Shown here piece by piece: positions 1 to 10,100 of a stretch of 64,000 bases of DNA; the stretch's first letter is position 1; every line of letters begins with the position of its first letter. Made by a program: the position numbers and the translations under genes. Origin of the DNA: an uncultured Bacteroidales bacterium (GTDB taxonomy: Bacteria > Bacteroidota > Bacteroidia > Bacteroidales > UBA932); contig CASEOO010000028.1 of assembly GCA_949289565.1 (NCBI GenBank), positions 92,995-156,994 on the forward strand, written 5' to 3'. The notes below the pieces were generated by a model. The model worked only from the letters and a program-made list of their open reading frames with translations. It did no database searches and had not been told where the DNA came from.

Positions 1-1934
1 CTGAATGCAGGCAGCTCGCCACATCAGGAATCCATCTTGCATTTGTTTTTATATTGTCAGGCGCTCTGATTACCCGCATTGACGGGGTGCAGGGCGCCCT
101 TCATCTGAGAGTCGGGGACGGGCCGGCCTCGGAATTTGTGACGGAGGATATGCAAGCAGAGCCTTTCCCGTTCACAGTGTCGTTGGAAAACTTTGAGATA
201 GAGTACTATCCGGGCACATATGCGCCGGTGGACTATGTCAGCACACTGAAAATTCAGGATGGGGACAGTGAAACTGAATTCGCTGTGGCCATGAACAGGA
301 TTGCCAGATATCGTGGCTATAGATTCTATCAGTCCAGCTATGATGAAGACGGACGAGGCTCCACTCTCTCTGTCAGCCATGACCCGGTCGGCGTGCCTGT
401 GACATACACAGGCTATGCACTTCTCCTGCTGTCCATGGCCGGTTTTTTCTTCCAGAAAGACAGTCATTTCAGAACTGTGCTCAGACGGATTTCCCGGAAA
501 GCCTCGGCATCCGTGCTTTTTTTATGCTTCATTGCGGCGGCCGATGCCGGAGCGAAATCCGGACTCCAGGATGAAAGACCGGAGGCCAGGACATCGGTGC
601 CGTTGAAGTGCCTTCCTGAAGAAACCGCGGAAGAGTACGGCCGGATGTACATTTACTACAACGACAGGATATGTCCTGTCCAGACCCTGGCCAGGGATTT
701 CACCATGAAGCTTTACGGAAAGGCCTCATATAAGGGCATGACCCCCGAACAGGTGCTTACAGGATGGATATTCTTTCCTGACAGCTGGTCCGAGACACTG
801 CAGCAGGATTCCGGTACATCCGCGAAGTCCTTGAAAAAAGCCCGGGAAAAACAGGAAGCGGCGATGCTTGTATGTACAGCCGAGATTCTGAAGATATTCC
901 CGATACTGGACGATGCAGGCTCCGTCAGATGGTATTCTTCCGTGGACAGGCTTCCGGCAGGAATGGATACGGACCAATGGCTTTTCGTCCGCAAGGTGAT
1001 GAGCCTCGCAGGGGAGTCCATTGTCAGGAAAGACTTCGCTGAGGCTGGAAATATATTTGCGAAAATCCGTGAATATCAGGAGAAAACAGCAGAAGGCCTG
1101 CTTCCTGGCGACACCCGCATTGCCGCGGAGCGGCTATACAATGTCATTGAACGGCCGAAGACCGTTTCGATGGTGTGCATTGCCGCAGGCATAATATTAT
1201 TTATCGTATACTGTCTGTCTTCCGGATTCGGCAGAGGCCTCAGATTTGCCGGCGCAGCCTTGTCAGGGGTCGTTTTTCTGTATCTGACACTGGTGATGGG
1301 GCTGCGGTGGTACATTTCCGCCCATGTCCCGATGTCGAACGGATTTGAGGTGATGCTGCTTCTGGCCTGGCATACTATGATGCTGGGCACGTTGATACAG
1401 AGGAAGTTCCCTATGATATTGCCTTTTGCTTTCCTGTTGGGAGGCTTTGCGCTTCTGGTGGCTTCGATAGGGGAGTCTGACCCGGCTATTGCTTACCTGA
1501 TGCCGGTCTTGTCCTCTCCGCTGCTGTCAGTCCATGTGATGACGATGATGATTTCGTATACCTTGCTGGGGCTGGTGATGCTGAACGGAGTCATGGCTCT
1601 GGTGAAACACGGCCGTTCAAGGACCGGTATGGCAGATGCGGCCGACATGTCCCTGGCCATTCTCTATCCGGCAGTCTTTTTCCTGACGGCGGGCACATTC
1701 CTCGGCGCTGTCTGGGCGAATGTATCATGGGGACGGTACTGGGCCTGGGATCCTAAGGAGGTGTGGGCTCTGATCACGATTCTGGTGTATTCTTTCGCCC
1801 TTCACGGCCGGAGCCTGAAAGTTTTTTCGAATCCGCGGTTTTTCCACTGGTTCTGCGTGCTGGCTTTCCTTTGTGTGCTGGTTACTTATTTCGGAGTGAA
1901 TTATTTTCTTGGCGGTCTTCACAGTTATAGCTAA
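1..1934 (+). CDS. ccsA: ResB/CcsA fusion cytochrome c biogenesis protein (5' partial)
   Basis: System II cytochrome c assembly protein, which exports and attaches haem to c-type cytochromes at the inner membrane. The frame is open from the left edge, so the N-terminus is outside the window; the TTG at 54 is only an internal codon. The visible part starts inside a transmembrane helix (LAFVFILSGALIT), followed by a ResB-like periplasmic region, one helix, a long soluble segment and then a multi-helix CcsA domain. The CcsA tryptophan-rich haem-binding signature (WGRYWAWDPKEVW) lies near the C-terminus. ResB-CcsA fusions of this kind in Bacteroidetes often sit beside nrfHA nitrite reductase genes; any such partners would be upstream of the window. 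The function is secure from the motif; the specific client cytochrome is not visible. Confidence 0.9.
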   Translation, partial: ECRQLATSGIHLAFVFILSGALITRIDGVQGALHLRVGDGPASEFVTEDMQAEPFPFTVSLENFEIEYYPGTYAPVDYVSTLKIQDGDSETEFAVAMNRIARYRGYRFYQSSYDEDGRGSTLSVSHDPVGVPVTYTGYALLLLSMAGFFFQKDSHFRTVLRRISRKASASVLFLCFIAAADAGAKSGLQDERPEARTSVPLKCLPEETAEEYGRMYIYYNDRICPVQTLARDFTMKLYGKASYKGMTPEQVLTGWIFFPDSWSETLQQDSGTSAKSLKKAREKQEAAMLVCTAEILKIFPILDDAGSVRWYSSVDRLPAGMDTDQWLFVRKVMSLAGESIVRKDFAEAGNIFAKIREYQEKTAEGLLPGDTRIAAERLYNVIERPKTVSMVCIAAGIILFIVYCLSSGFGRGLRFAGAALSGVVFLYLTLVMGLRWYISAHVPMSNGFEVMLLLAWHTMMLGTLIQRKFPMILPFAFLLGGFALLVASIGESDPAIAYLMPVLSSPLLSVHVMTMMISYTLLGLVMLNGVMALVKHGRSRTGMADAADMSLAILYPAVFFLTAGTFLGAVWANVSWGRYWAWDPKEVWALITILVYSFALHGRSLKVFSNPRFFHWFCVLAFLCVLVTYFGVNYFLGGLHSYS

Positions 1935-1939
1935 ATTTG
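1932..1939 (+). promoter_or_regulatory. Candidate -7 box for the DUF4491 gene
   Basis: TAAATTTG matches the Bacteroidetes -7 consensus TAnnTTTG and overlaps the stop codon of the preceding gene, 21 nt before the next ATG. No clean TTTG -33 element is seen at 19-21 nt, only a TTG at the end of the upstream gene. Confidence 0.4.
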
Positions 1940-1960
1940 CGATTCTAAATCGAAACTTAA

Positions 1961-2260
1961 ATGAATTTTTCAGGAATCATCATCGGGCTCTGCACATTCC
2001 TGATCATCGGAGTGTGCCACCCTCTGGTCATCAAGGCGGAGTATCATCTCGGGAAAGGCTGCTGGTGGCTTTTCCTTCTGGCGGGCATCGGTTTTGCCGC
2101 GCTTTCGCTTTTCATTGACAGCATGGTATGGTCTACCATCGCAGGAGTGGCCGCATTCTCTTCTTTCTGGTCTATTCTGGAGCTTTTCGAACAGGAAAAG
2201 CGTGTGAAGAAAGGCTGGTTTCCGGCTAATCCCAGAAAACGGACAGGGAAGAAAAAATAG
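1961..2260 (+). CDS. DUF4491 family small membrane protein
   Basis: This 99-residue protein has three predicted membrane helices (about residues 3-22, 34-52 and 56-72) and a very basic tail (KRVKKGW to KKK), which should face the cytoplasm. The pattern HPLVIKAEYHLGKGCWWLFLLAG is typical of the DUF4491 family of Bacteroidetes, whose role is unknown. It follows the cytochrome c assembly gene by 26 nt in the same direction and has its own candidate -7 box overlapping that gene's stop. Family assignment is by recalled pattern; no function is claimed. Confidence 0.8.
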   Translation: MNFSGIIIGLCTFLIIGVCHPLVIKAEYHLGKGCWWLFLLAGIGFAALSLFIDSMVWSTIAGVAAFSSFWSILELFEQEKRVKKGWFPANPRKRTGKKK

Positions 2261-2439
2261 CCTGTGCCCTGCGAAACGTTCCGTTCTCCCGGCCTTACAG
2301 GATTTCCGGTACATTCTTCGGTAAAAGATATACATCAGTTTCCTGATTTTGCTTTAATTTTGCATCGTGATTTGGAATGCTCCCGTCCCGGTGCGGACAC
2401 TGCGGGCGGGATGGAAAAATTTTTACAGGAGATTTTATT

Positions 2440-3291
2440 ATGAAAACGATAGCAAATCAGGAATTCGGCGGAGAGAGGCCGCTTTTCGCCTCTCATGACC
2501 TCCGTCTGGAAAATGTCATCATCCGGGAGGGCGAATCCGCCATCAAGGAATGCAGCAATATCGAGGCAGAGAACTGCCGTTTCGAAGGAAACTATCCTTT
2601 CTGGCATGTCCATGGCTTCTCCATCAGGAACTGTTATTTCGCTGTCGGAGGCAGGTCGGCGCTATGGTACTCCGATCATCTGAAAATGTCCGATACGGTG
2701 ATAGACGCACCGAAAATGTTCCGCGAGATGCACGATATCGACATAGAAAACGTCGTGATCAACGATGCCGACGAGATTTTCTGGAGATGCCGTGACATCA
2801 GGGTGAAGAACCTGAAGCTGCATGACGGCACGTATCCGTTCATGTTCAGCGAGAACATATACGTGGACGGACTGGAAAGCGACAGCAAATATGTCTTCCA
2901 GTATGTGAAGAATGTCGAGATACACCATGCGAAGATCACCACGAAGGACGCTTTCTGGGAGGTGGAGAACGTCACCATCTATGATTCCGAGCTGAACGGG
3001 GAATATCTGGGATGGCATTCGAAGAATCTCCGTCTGGTGAACTGCCATATCAGCGGGGAGCAGCCCCTCTGCTATGCGCATGACCTGGTCCTGGAGAACT
3101 GCACATTCGACCCTTCGTGCGACAGGGCATTCGAATATAGCACTGTGAATGCCGATATACGCGGAGCTGTCACGAATATCAAGAATCCTATGTCTGGCCA
3201 TATCGTCGCCGACAGCATAGGCTCCGTGACTATAGACGAGAACATCAAGGCTCCTGCCGACTGCAGAATAGAAATCCGCAGGAGTGCTTGA
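2440..3291 (+). CDS. DUF3737 family parallel beta-helix protein
   Basis: A cytoplasmic protein of 283 residues with no signal peptide. It is built almost wholly of short repeats of the type LENVxI / IRNCxF / VKNLKL, spaced about 20 residues apart, which is the pattern of a right-handed beta-helix. The opening MKTIANQEFGGERPLF and the SAIKECSNIEAENCRF segment match DUF3737, a widespread family of unknown function. The ATG at 2440 is chosen because an AGGAG lies just before it and because family members start with MK.IANQ; the longer frame back to 2377 is unlikely. It has no obvious operon partner. Confidence 0.8.
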   Translation: MKTIANQEFGGERPLFASHDLRLENVIIREGESAIKECSNIEAENCRFEGNYPFWHVHGFSIRNCYFAVGGRSALWYSDHLKMSDTVIDAPKMFREMHDIDIENVVINDADEIFWRCRDIRVKNLKLHDGTYPFMFSENIYVDGLESDSKYVFQYVKNVEIHHAKITTKDAFWEVENVTIYDSELNGEYLGWHSKNLRLVNCHISGEQPLCYAHDLVLENCTFDPSCDRAFEYSTVNADIRGAVTNIKNPMSGHIVADSIGSVTIDENIKAPADCRIEIRRSA

Positions 3292-3404
3292 TCCTGCCAT
3301 GATGGCCATGACGGCCAATGATTCCGAAGAAATAGTGACGTCAGCTCTACGGAATCCCGGCGCTGGACAGAATAATTTCTTGGATTGACGTTAAAAACGA
3401 ATAT

Positions 3405-4595
3405 ATGCAATACGATTTCGACGAGATTGTCCCGCGCAGAGGGACGAATTCATATAAATGGGACAACGCCCCGAAAGGGGTATTGCCGCTTTGGGTGGCA
3501 GACATGGATTTCAGGACGGCGAAGCCTGTGACGGATGCCCTGCAGAAAAGGGTGGAGCATGGCATTTTCGGCTATACGAAAGTACCTCAGGAATACTATG
3601 ACTCAGTCATCGGATGGTTCGGACGCAGGCATGGCCTCCACATTGAAAAAGACTGGATAATATACACTTCCGGTGTCGTTCCGGCCATTTCTGCCATATT
3701 GAAAGCGATGACTGCGCCCGGCGACAAGATCCTGCTCCTGACACCTGTCTACAACTGTTTCTATTCTTCCATCAGGAACAACGGATGCGAGGCGGCATCA
3801 TGCCCTCTGATACGCACAGGAGACACGTACACCATAGATTTCGACGATTTCGAGGCCAAGGCCGCCGACCCGCAGGTGAAAGTCTTCATCCTCTGCAGTC
3901 CTCACAATCCGTCCGGACGTGTGTGGACGCGAGAGGAACTGGCCAGAATGGGGGAGATCTGCAGAAAGCATGGAGTTTTCGTCATTTCCGACGAGATTCA
4001 TTGCGAGCTGGTCTATTCGGAGTCCAAGCACATCCCGTTCGTTTCGCTTTCAGAAGATTTCCTCATGAATTCCGCCACCTGCATATCTCCGAGCAAGGCT
4101 TTCAACATAGCCGGGCTTCAGATAGCGAACATAGTCGCGGCAGATGAGAAAATACGTGCGAAGATAGACAGGGCCATAAACATAAACGAAGTATGCGATG
4201 TGAATCCTTTCGGCGTCATCGCCACCATAGCAGCCTATAACGAAGGCGAAGAGTGGCTGGAGCAGCTTCTGGTTTATCTGAAAGGGAACTATGACTTCAT
4301 GCTGGATTTCTGCAGGAAGAATCTGCCGGAATTTCCGGTGGCCAGGCTGGAAGGAACATATCTGGCATGGATGGACTGCGGCATCCTCGGCATGACATCG
4401 GAGGCTCTGGAGGAAGACCTGAAAGACAAGGCCGGGATATGGCTGAATGCAGGCTCCATGTACGGCCCGGAAGGCGAGGGATACCAGCGCTGGAATCTGG
4501 CATGTCCGCGCGCACGCCTGGCAGAGGCCCTGGAAAGATTCCGCGGCTACGTCCGGGCGAAAGACTTGCAGCAGGCTGAATCGCCGGAAGCCTGA
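3405..4595 (+). CDS. MalY/PatB-type PLP-dependent C-S lyase (aminotransferase class I/II fold)
   Basis: Predicted cystathionine beta-lyase-like enzyme of 396 residues, a normal length for the MalY/PatB group. It would cleave the C-S bond of cystathionine or other cysteine conjugates. The start DFDEIVPRRGTNSYKWD and the segment LPLWVADMDF are group signatures. SPHNPSGRVWT and ISDEIHCELV are the fold-type I PLP-binding motifs, and Lys231 in SPSKAFNIAGL should hold the PLP. It is cytosolic. The next gene is convergent, 26 nt away, so this is probably a single-gene unit. A role in methionine synthesis versus cysteine-conjugate breakdown cannot be separated from sequence. Confidence 0.88.
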   Translation: MQYDFDEIVPRRGTNSYKWDNAPKGVLPLWVADMDFRTAKPVTDALQKRVEHGIFGYTKVPQEYYDSVIGWFGRRHGLHIEKDWIIYTSGVVPAISAILKAMTAPGDKILLLTPVYNCFYSSIRNNGCEAASCPLIRTGDTYTIDFDDFEAKAADPQVKVFILCSPHNPSGRVWTREELARMGEICRKHGVFVISDEIHCELVYSESKHIPFVSLSEDFLMNSATCISPSKAFNIAGLQIANIVAADEKIRAKIDRAININEVCDVNPFGVIATIAAYNEGEEWLEQLLVYLKGNYDFMLDFCRKNLPEFPVARLEGTYLAWMDCGILGMTSEALEEDLKDKAGIWLNAGSMYGPEGEGYQRWNLACPRARLAEALERFRGYVRAKDLQQAESPEA

Positions 4596-4621
4596 GGGCG
4601 CATCCTATGCCCGGCGGCAGA

Positions 4622-5542
4622 CTATCTGTTCTTCGGCTCCGGCTTTACAGGCTCGACATGGATGCTGATGAAAGCTCCGCTGCCGAGCAGTTCCTTCAGC
4701 TTAGTCTCCATTTCGCGCGTGATGGCATGCGACTGCTCCACTGTCATCTTCCCGTCCATCCTTACATGGACGTCTATGGCGCAGTTGTTCCCTATCCGTC
4801 TGGTTCTCAGGTTGTGAGGACTGCTGACCTGCGGGAACGACAGCAGTATGTCCGTGATTTCCTTTTCTGTCTCATCCGGCAGTGAAGCCTCTATCAGTTC
4901 GTCGATGCAAGGTTTGAACAGCTTGTACGCCACCTTGATGATGAAAAAGCTCACCACTACGGCAGCCACCGGGTCCAGCACTCTCCAGTTCTCGCCCAGA
5001 AGGATGGCTCCGCCAATGCCGACGGCCGTTCCTATCGACGAGAGCGCGTCGCTTCTGTGATGCCAGGCATTCGCCACCACGGATTTCGAGTTCATTCTGT
5101 CGCCGACTATCCTGGTGTACTGGTACAACGCTTCTTTCGACACGATGGAAATCAATGCCGCCCACAATGCTATCATGCCGGGCTCTTCCAATGCCTCACC
5201 ATGCAGGAAGCCCCAGATCGACTTCGCCCCGTTCCAGAATATGCCGGCCCCGACGAAAAAGAGGATGAGTCCTATGATGGCTGTCGCCAATGTCTCATAT
5301 TTCCCATGTCCGAAATCGTGGTCCTTGTCCTGCGGCTTGTTCGCTATCTTCACGAAGATGATCACGATGATGTCGGTGATGAAATCAGACAGCGAATGCA
5401 CTGCATCTGCTATCATCGCGGCGCTCTGTCCGATAATGCCTGCCGCGAACTTGAAAACCAGAAGCAGCAGGTTCGTGATGCTCCCTATGATGGTGACCTG
5501 GAAAATCTTTCTTTCCCTGGTCCTGGTGTCTATCTCTTCCAT
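4622..5542 (-). CDS. Cation diffusion facilitator (CDF) metal efflux protein
   Basis: Inner-membrane divalent metal/proton antiporter of 306 residues. The N-terminal half has about five or six helices, with the zinc-site motif DAVHSLSDFITD in the second and a matching HHRSDALSS in the fifth. A C-terminal cytoplasmic domain of about 85 residues carries the regulatory metal-binding fold (HNLRTRRIGNNCAIDVHVRMD). The HD..D-type motifs favour Zn, Fe or Mn. I take the ATG at 5542, which gives the usual short leader MEEIDTRTRERK; the frame extends to 5620 but adds 26 uncharacteristic residues. It is divergent from the sulfatase gene. Confidence 0.9.
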   Translation of the reverse strand: MEEIDTRTRERKIFQVTIIGSITNLLLLVFKFAAGIIGQSAAMIADAVHSLSDFITDIIVIIFVKIANKPQDKDHDFGHGKYETLATAIIGLILFFVGAGIFWNGAKSIWGFLHGEALEEPGMIALWAALISIVSKEALYQYTRIVGDRMNSKSVVANAWHHRSDALSSIGTAVGIGGAILLGENWRVLDPVAAVVVSFFIIKVAYKLFKPCIDELIEASLPDETEKEITDILLSFPQVSSPHNLRTRRIGNNCAIDVHVRMDGKMTVEQSHAITREMETKLKELLGSGAFISIHVEPVKPEPKNR

Positions 5543-5637
5543 AGCATTGTCATCCAAATGGACCGCAAATATAATATTTTCCGGAATACAATGCCGCTTA
5601 ACCGCTCCATATGGGAGCACTCATGCGTTTTTCTTGC

Positions 5638-5667
5638 TTGTTTCCCCGGATAGATTTTCTAAATTTG
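5638..5667 (+). promoter_or_regulatory. Candidate sigma-ABfr promoter of the sulfatase gene
   Basis: TTG at 5638-5640 and TAAATTTG at 5660-5667 are 19 nt apart, matching the Bacteroidetes TTTG / TAnnTTTG promoter with a near-complete -33 element. Unlike the lyase and GH88 promoters of this locus, no 21-bp direct repeat precedes it, which suggests expression not directly tied to the HTCS. Confidence 0.55.
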
Positions 5668-5695
5668 CTGGAAATGCTGTTAAATCGAGATTCAT

Positions 5696-7105
5696 ATGAA
5701 GAAAAGTGCAGACAAGGGTTTATTGAGGGCATTGCCGGCTGCTGTGGCGGCCGCTGTGCCTGGAATGTTGTATGCAGAGGCTCCGTCGGATGCCGCTAAA
5801 CGCGCAGGAGACAGGCCGAACATCATTTATATCATGACAGACCAGCAGTGCGCGGCGGCGATGAGCTGTGCAGGAAACATGGATGTGTCCACGCCGAATA
5901 TGGACAGGCTGGCTGAACATGGCATCAGATTTACGAATGCTTACTGCGCCATGCCTCTGAGCGGTCCTGCGAGAGGCGCGATGTTTACAGGATATATGCC
6001 GAGCGAAACCGGAATCATCGAGAACGATATCCCTATCCCGGATTCATTGCAGAACAAGACTCTCGGCACGTTGGTGGGCGAGTCAGGATATGACTGCGCA
6101 TATGCCGGAAAATGGCATGTTCATACTGTGGATCTGCCGTCGGAGTTTGCATTCGGATTCCGGAATCTGCACGGCCACACCGACATAGGCCTGGCCGAGG
6201 CCTGCATAGACTATCTCCGGGAGGATCATGGCCGTCCGTTCTTCCTGGTGGCCTCGTATATCAATCCTCACAATATCTGCGAGTTCGCCAGAAACCAGAA
6301 TACTCCGCTTGCGCATATTCCTGATTTTACTTTGGAGGACTGTCCATGCCTGCCGGCCAATTATGCTGTGAATCCATATGATGCTTCCGTGCTGCAGTTC
6401 GAAAAACGTCAGAGCTATGCCCTGTATCCGTCACAGGATTTCCGCCCGGATGACTGGAGGCGCTACCGCTATGCATATTACAGGCTGGTGGAGGCTGTGG
6501 ATGCGGAGATCGGGAAGATTGTAGATGAAATAGACAGGCAAAATTTGTGGGAGAATACTGTGATCATCTTCACCAGCGACCATGGAGACGGCTGCGGCGC
6601 CCATCAGTGGAACCAGAAGACAGTCCTGTATGAAGAAGTGGCGAACATACCTTTCATAGTGTGTCTTCCTGGCGGGAAAAATGCCGGCAAGGTCCTCCCG
6701 CAGCTTATAAACAACGGTGTGGATCTCATGCCTACCATATGTGACTGGGCAGAAGCTGAAGTGCCTGAAGGAAGGTCTGGCCTCAGCATCAGGGACGTGG
6801 CTGAGTCAGGAGATGCTTCTCTTCATCTGCGTGACTATGTCGTGACTGAGACGAATTTCAACCAGACTGCCGGCACCCTCGGCTGGATGGTGCGCACTCC
6901 TGAATACAAATACGTCCTTTATGACAAGGGCCAGTATCGTGAGCAGCTTTACGACATGGAGGCAGACAGGGGCGAGATGGTGAATCTGGCAGTGGACGCA
7001 CGCTATTCTGACATAGTGAAAGAACACCGCGCCATGCTCCGTGAATGGATGGAAAACCATCCTGGCCCCGGCCGTGCCCGCCACTTCCGCTTCATCCCGG
7101 AATAA
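5696..7105 (+). CDS. Exported S1-family sulfatase (Ser-type)
   Basis: Sulfatase of 469 residues, probably periplasmic, that removes sulfate from polysaccharide-derived sugars. A signal peptide precedes the mature protein (LPAAVAAAVPGMLYAEA). The fold begins at PNIIYIMTDQQ, with the metal-binding DQ. The catalytic motif is S89-G-P-A-R93, a serine type that needs an anaerobic sulfatase-maturating enzyme to form formylglycine; no such enzyme is in the window. GKWH and the C-terminal FTSDHGDGCGAHQWNQK segment supply further active-site residues. It lies beside the HTCS and lyase genes, which suggests it acts on the same sulfated polymer. The exact sulfate position cannot be read. The HTCS gene converges on it with a gap of only 4 nt. 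Confidence 0.9.
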   Translation: MKKSADKGLLRALPAAVAAAVPGMLYAEAPSDAAKRAGDRPNIIYIMTDQQCAAAMSCAGNMDVSTPNMDRLAEHGIRFTNAYCAMPLSGPARGAMFTGYMPSETGIIENDIPIPDSLQNKTLGTLVGESGYDCAYAGKWHVHTVDLPSEFAFGFRNLHGHTDIGLAEACIDYLREDHGRPFFLVASYINPHNICEFARNQNTPLAHIPDFTLEDCPCLPANYAVNPYDASVLQFEKRQSYALYPSQDFRPDDWRRYRYAYYRLVEAVDAEIGKIVDEIDRQNLWENTVIIFTSDHGDGCGAHQWNQKTVLYEEVANIPFIVCLPGGKNAGKVLPQLINNGVDLMPTICDWAEAEVPEGRSGLSIRDVAESGDASLHLRDYVVTETNFNQTAGTLGWMVRTPEYKYVLYDKGQYREQLYDMEADRGEMVNLAVDARYSDIVKEHRAMLREWMENHPGPGRARHFRFIPE

Positions 7106-7109
7106 CTTC

Positions 7110-10100
7110 TCATTTATATTCTGAAGGAAGGCATCCGAAATGCTTCTTGAAGCTGGTGGTGAAGTATGCCGGCGAGCTGTACCCGACCATGTCGCTGACC
7201 TCGGCCACGCTGTATCTGCCGTCCTTCAGAAGTTCGCATGCTTTCGACATCCTGATTTTTCTTATAAAATCCATTGATGATGAGCCGGTGAGAGCTTTCA
7301 TTTTTATATGAAGGTTCGACCGGCTCATGTTCATGGCTTCGGCGAACATGTCGGCAGAGAATTCGGAATCATCCAGATGTGCTTCTACCGTCGATACTGC
7401 TTTTTTCAGGAATTCCGCATCGAGCTTGTTGAGGGCCATCGTCTCAGGTTTCACGTCTGCCGCTTCTGCGAAATGTCTGATGGCGCTTATCCGGGTCCGT
7501 ATCATATTTTTGACTTTCCCTGTCACTATGGCGAGGGTGAACGGTTTCGGAATATAGTCGTCAGCACCGGCCTCCAGTCCCTCCATCTGCCATTTTATAT
7601 CCGACTTGGCCGAAAGCATGATGACGGGTATGTGGCTGGTCTCTATATTCTGTTTCACAGTCCGGCATAGCTTGATCCCGTCCATCACAGGCATCATCAC
7701 ATCGGAAAGTATGATGTCCGGCAGCCATTTTTTCATCGTCTTTACAGCTTCCTGCCCGTTTTCTGCCGCAGCCACATCGAATTCTTCCGACAGCCCGGCA
7801 GAAAGATATTCCCTGATATCCCTGTCATCTTCTACGACCATCACCCTTGGCTTCTGGCCGGCACTTCCAGTTTCAGGTGCGGCCACCGCCGCAATGCATC
7901 CGGCCTCATTTTCAGCAGAGCCTGCATCACTGTCATATGCGGCGTCTCTGTCATCCATAATGCTCCGTACATGCACTCTTGCCGGATTCGATGAGTAGAC
8001 GGTTTCTTCAGAGTGTCCGTCAGCATTTTCCATTTCATGCGGCAGGTAGGCAGATGCTTCAGCAGGAAACCAGACTGTGAAACAGCTTCCTTTTCCCGGA
8101 ACGCTGTCCACAGAGACACCTCCATGATGCAGCTCCGCAAGATTCTTTACCAGAGCCAGCCCTATGCCGCTGCCCACATGGCCGCTGTCAGACTGGTAGA
8201 ACCTTTCGAATATGTGCCCGGCTTTTTCCTGGCTTATTCCAGCGCCTGTGTCTTTTACTTTCAGAACGCACCTGTCATCCTCTATGCATGCTGACAGCGT
8301 TATGCTTTGTCCCTGGGCGGTATATTTGAAGGCATTGGACAGCAGGTTGTTCAGAATCATTTCAATATACTGGCCGTCGAAACATATTTCTTTTCCTTCC
8401 AGTGTGGATTCTATTTTGTAATCTATCTTTTCAGATTCCGCGGCTTCCATATAGTAGCCGAATATCTTTTCCAGCAGCGGCTGCAGCTCCGTTTTCTTGA
8501 CTTTCAGATGGAACACGCCCATCTCTGCCCTGCGGTAATCCATGAGCTGGTTTACAAGGTACAGAAGTCTGTCTGTATTCTTTTCCATGTATCTGAGCCT
8601 CTTCAGCTCCCATTTGTCCTTGACTCTGGACAGAAGTTCCTGCAGCGGGGCCGAAATCATGGTCAGAGGCGTGCGGATTTCATGGGACATGTTGATGAAA
8701 AACCTTATTTTCATTTCGTTTACTTCCCTGATACGCTCTTTGTCCACTTTTTCGAAAGCGAGCTGCATCTTCATCTTTTTTCTGATCCACAGATATCTCG
8801 CGGCAATGTATGCCAGAGCCAGCACTATGCATAGAAGTGCAAATCTGGACCATGCAGTGTTGTACCAGTGCGGCCTCACTATGATCTCAAGGCTGGCCGG
8901 CTTTTCGTTCCATATTCCGTCCTTGTTGGCCGCAGTGACCAGAAACCGGTATTTCCCAGGCTCAAGATTGGAGTATGTGGCCGCGCGTATGGGATCTGAA
9001 ACTATATTCCATCGTTCTTCAAACCCTTCGAGTTTATATGCAAATCTGTTCTCTTTCCATGATACGTAGTCGGGTACGGAGAATGTCAGAGTAAACGAAG
9101 AATTGCCTTCTTTAAGTTTGATGGATGAGGTGTTGCCGATATGGCGGGAAAGTATGCCTGTGCCGTCGCCGGGCTTGACCATCGAATTGGACACATAGAG
9201 GCCTGTGATATTTACCGGATGGATGAAATGGTTTTCCGGCATTTTGTCAGGCTCGAATACGGTGATGCCGTCTATGCCTCCGAAATACATTTTCCCGTCT
9301 GCAGTCCTGCAGCATGAGCCGATGTTGAACTGGTTTCCAGGAAGCCCGTCGGACGAGACATAGTTTTTGAAAAGCCGTTTTCCCGGTTCGAAGCAGCTGA
9401 GCCCGTTTCCTGTGCTTATCCAGAGCCTGCCTTTCCCGTCTTCGAGAATACCGCATATGACATTTCCGGGCAGCCCGTCCTTCATTGTATAATGTGCCAG
9501 ATTTTTTTCTCTCTCATCGAAACAATACAGTCCATTTCTTGTGCCTATCCAGAACTTTCTGTCCTCTGTCTCATGTATGCAATTTACAAAAGTTGCATCC
9601 AGCTCTCCGGCCTGAGGCATGATGCTGGCTGGCGTGGCTCTGTCATCATTCATATAGAAAATCTTCAGGCCTGTTTCAGTGCCTGTCCATATACGCCCTC
9701 GCGAATCGCATTTCAGGGTGATAAGCTTCCCGGTGCTGACAGGCTTGCCTGTGCCGGTGTCGATTATCGGGTGATAGCTATGGCCTTTCAACGAAAATCT
9801 GTAAATGTTCCCGTTGACCATGCCGAGAAGCATAGCTCCATCCTTGTATGGAAGCACTGAATATACATTCCCTCCTTTTTCTGCATAATTTTCTATATGC
9901 CCGCTGTCCTTGCTGATGATGCCTAGTCCGCCATGGTGCATTCCGGCATAGACATAGTGTTCATCGATGTACAGCGACTTTATATCATTGGCCCCCAGTC
10001 CGTCTGCCATGGTATAAAAAGAAAATTTGCCTGAGGCAGGGTCGTACCTGTTCACTCCGCCGCTGTTTGTCCCTATCCATACGATGCCGTCTCCATCTTC

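Noticed and set aside
2662..3318. 218-codon minus-strand frame over the DUF3737 gene
   Set aside because: The plus-strand repeats have clear protein periodicity and a ribosome site; the opposite frame is a shadow of that repetition.
3320..3355. ATTCCG/CGGAAT inverted repeat after the DUF3737 gene
   Set aside because: The 6-bp stem with a loop of more than 20 nt is too weak and has no T-run, so I do not call a terminator.
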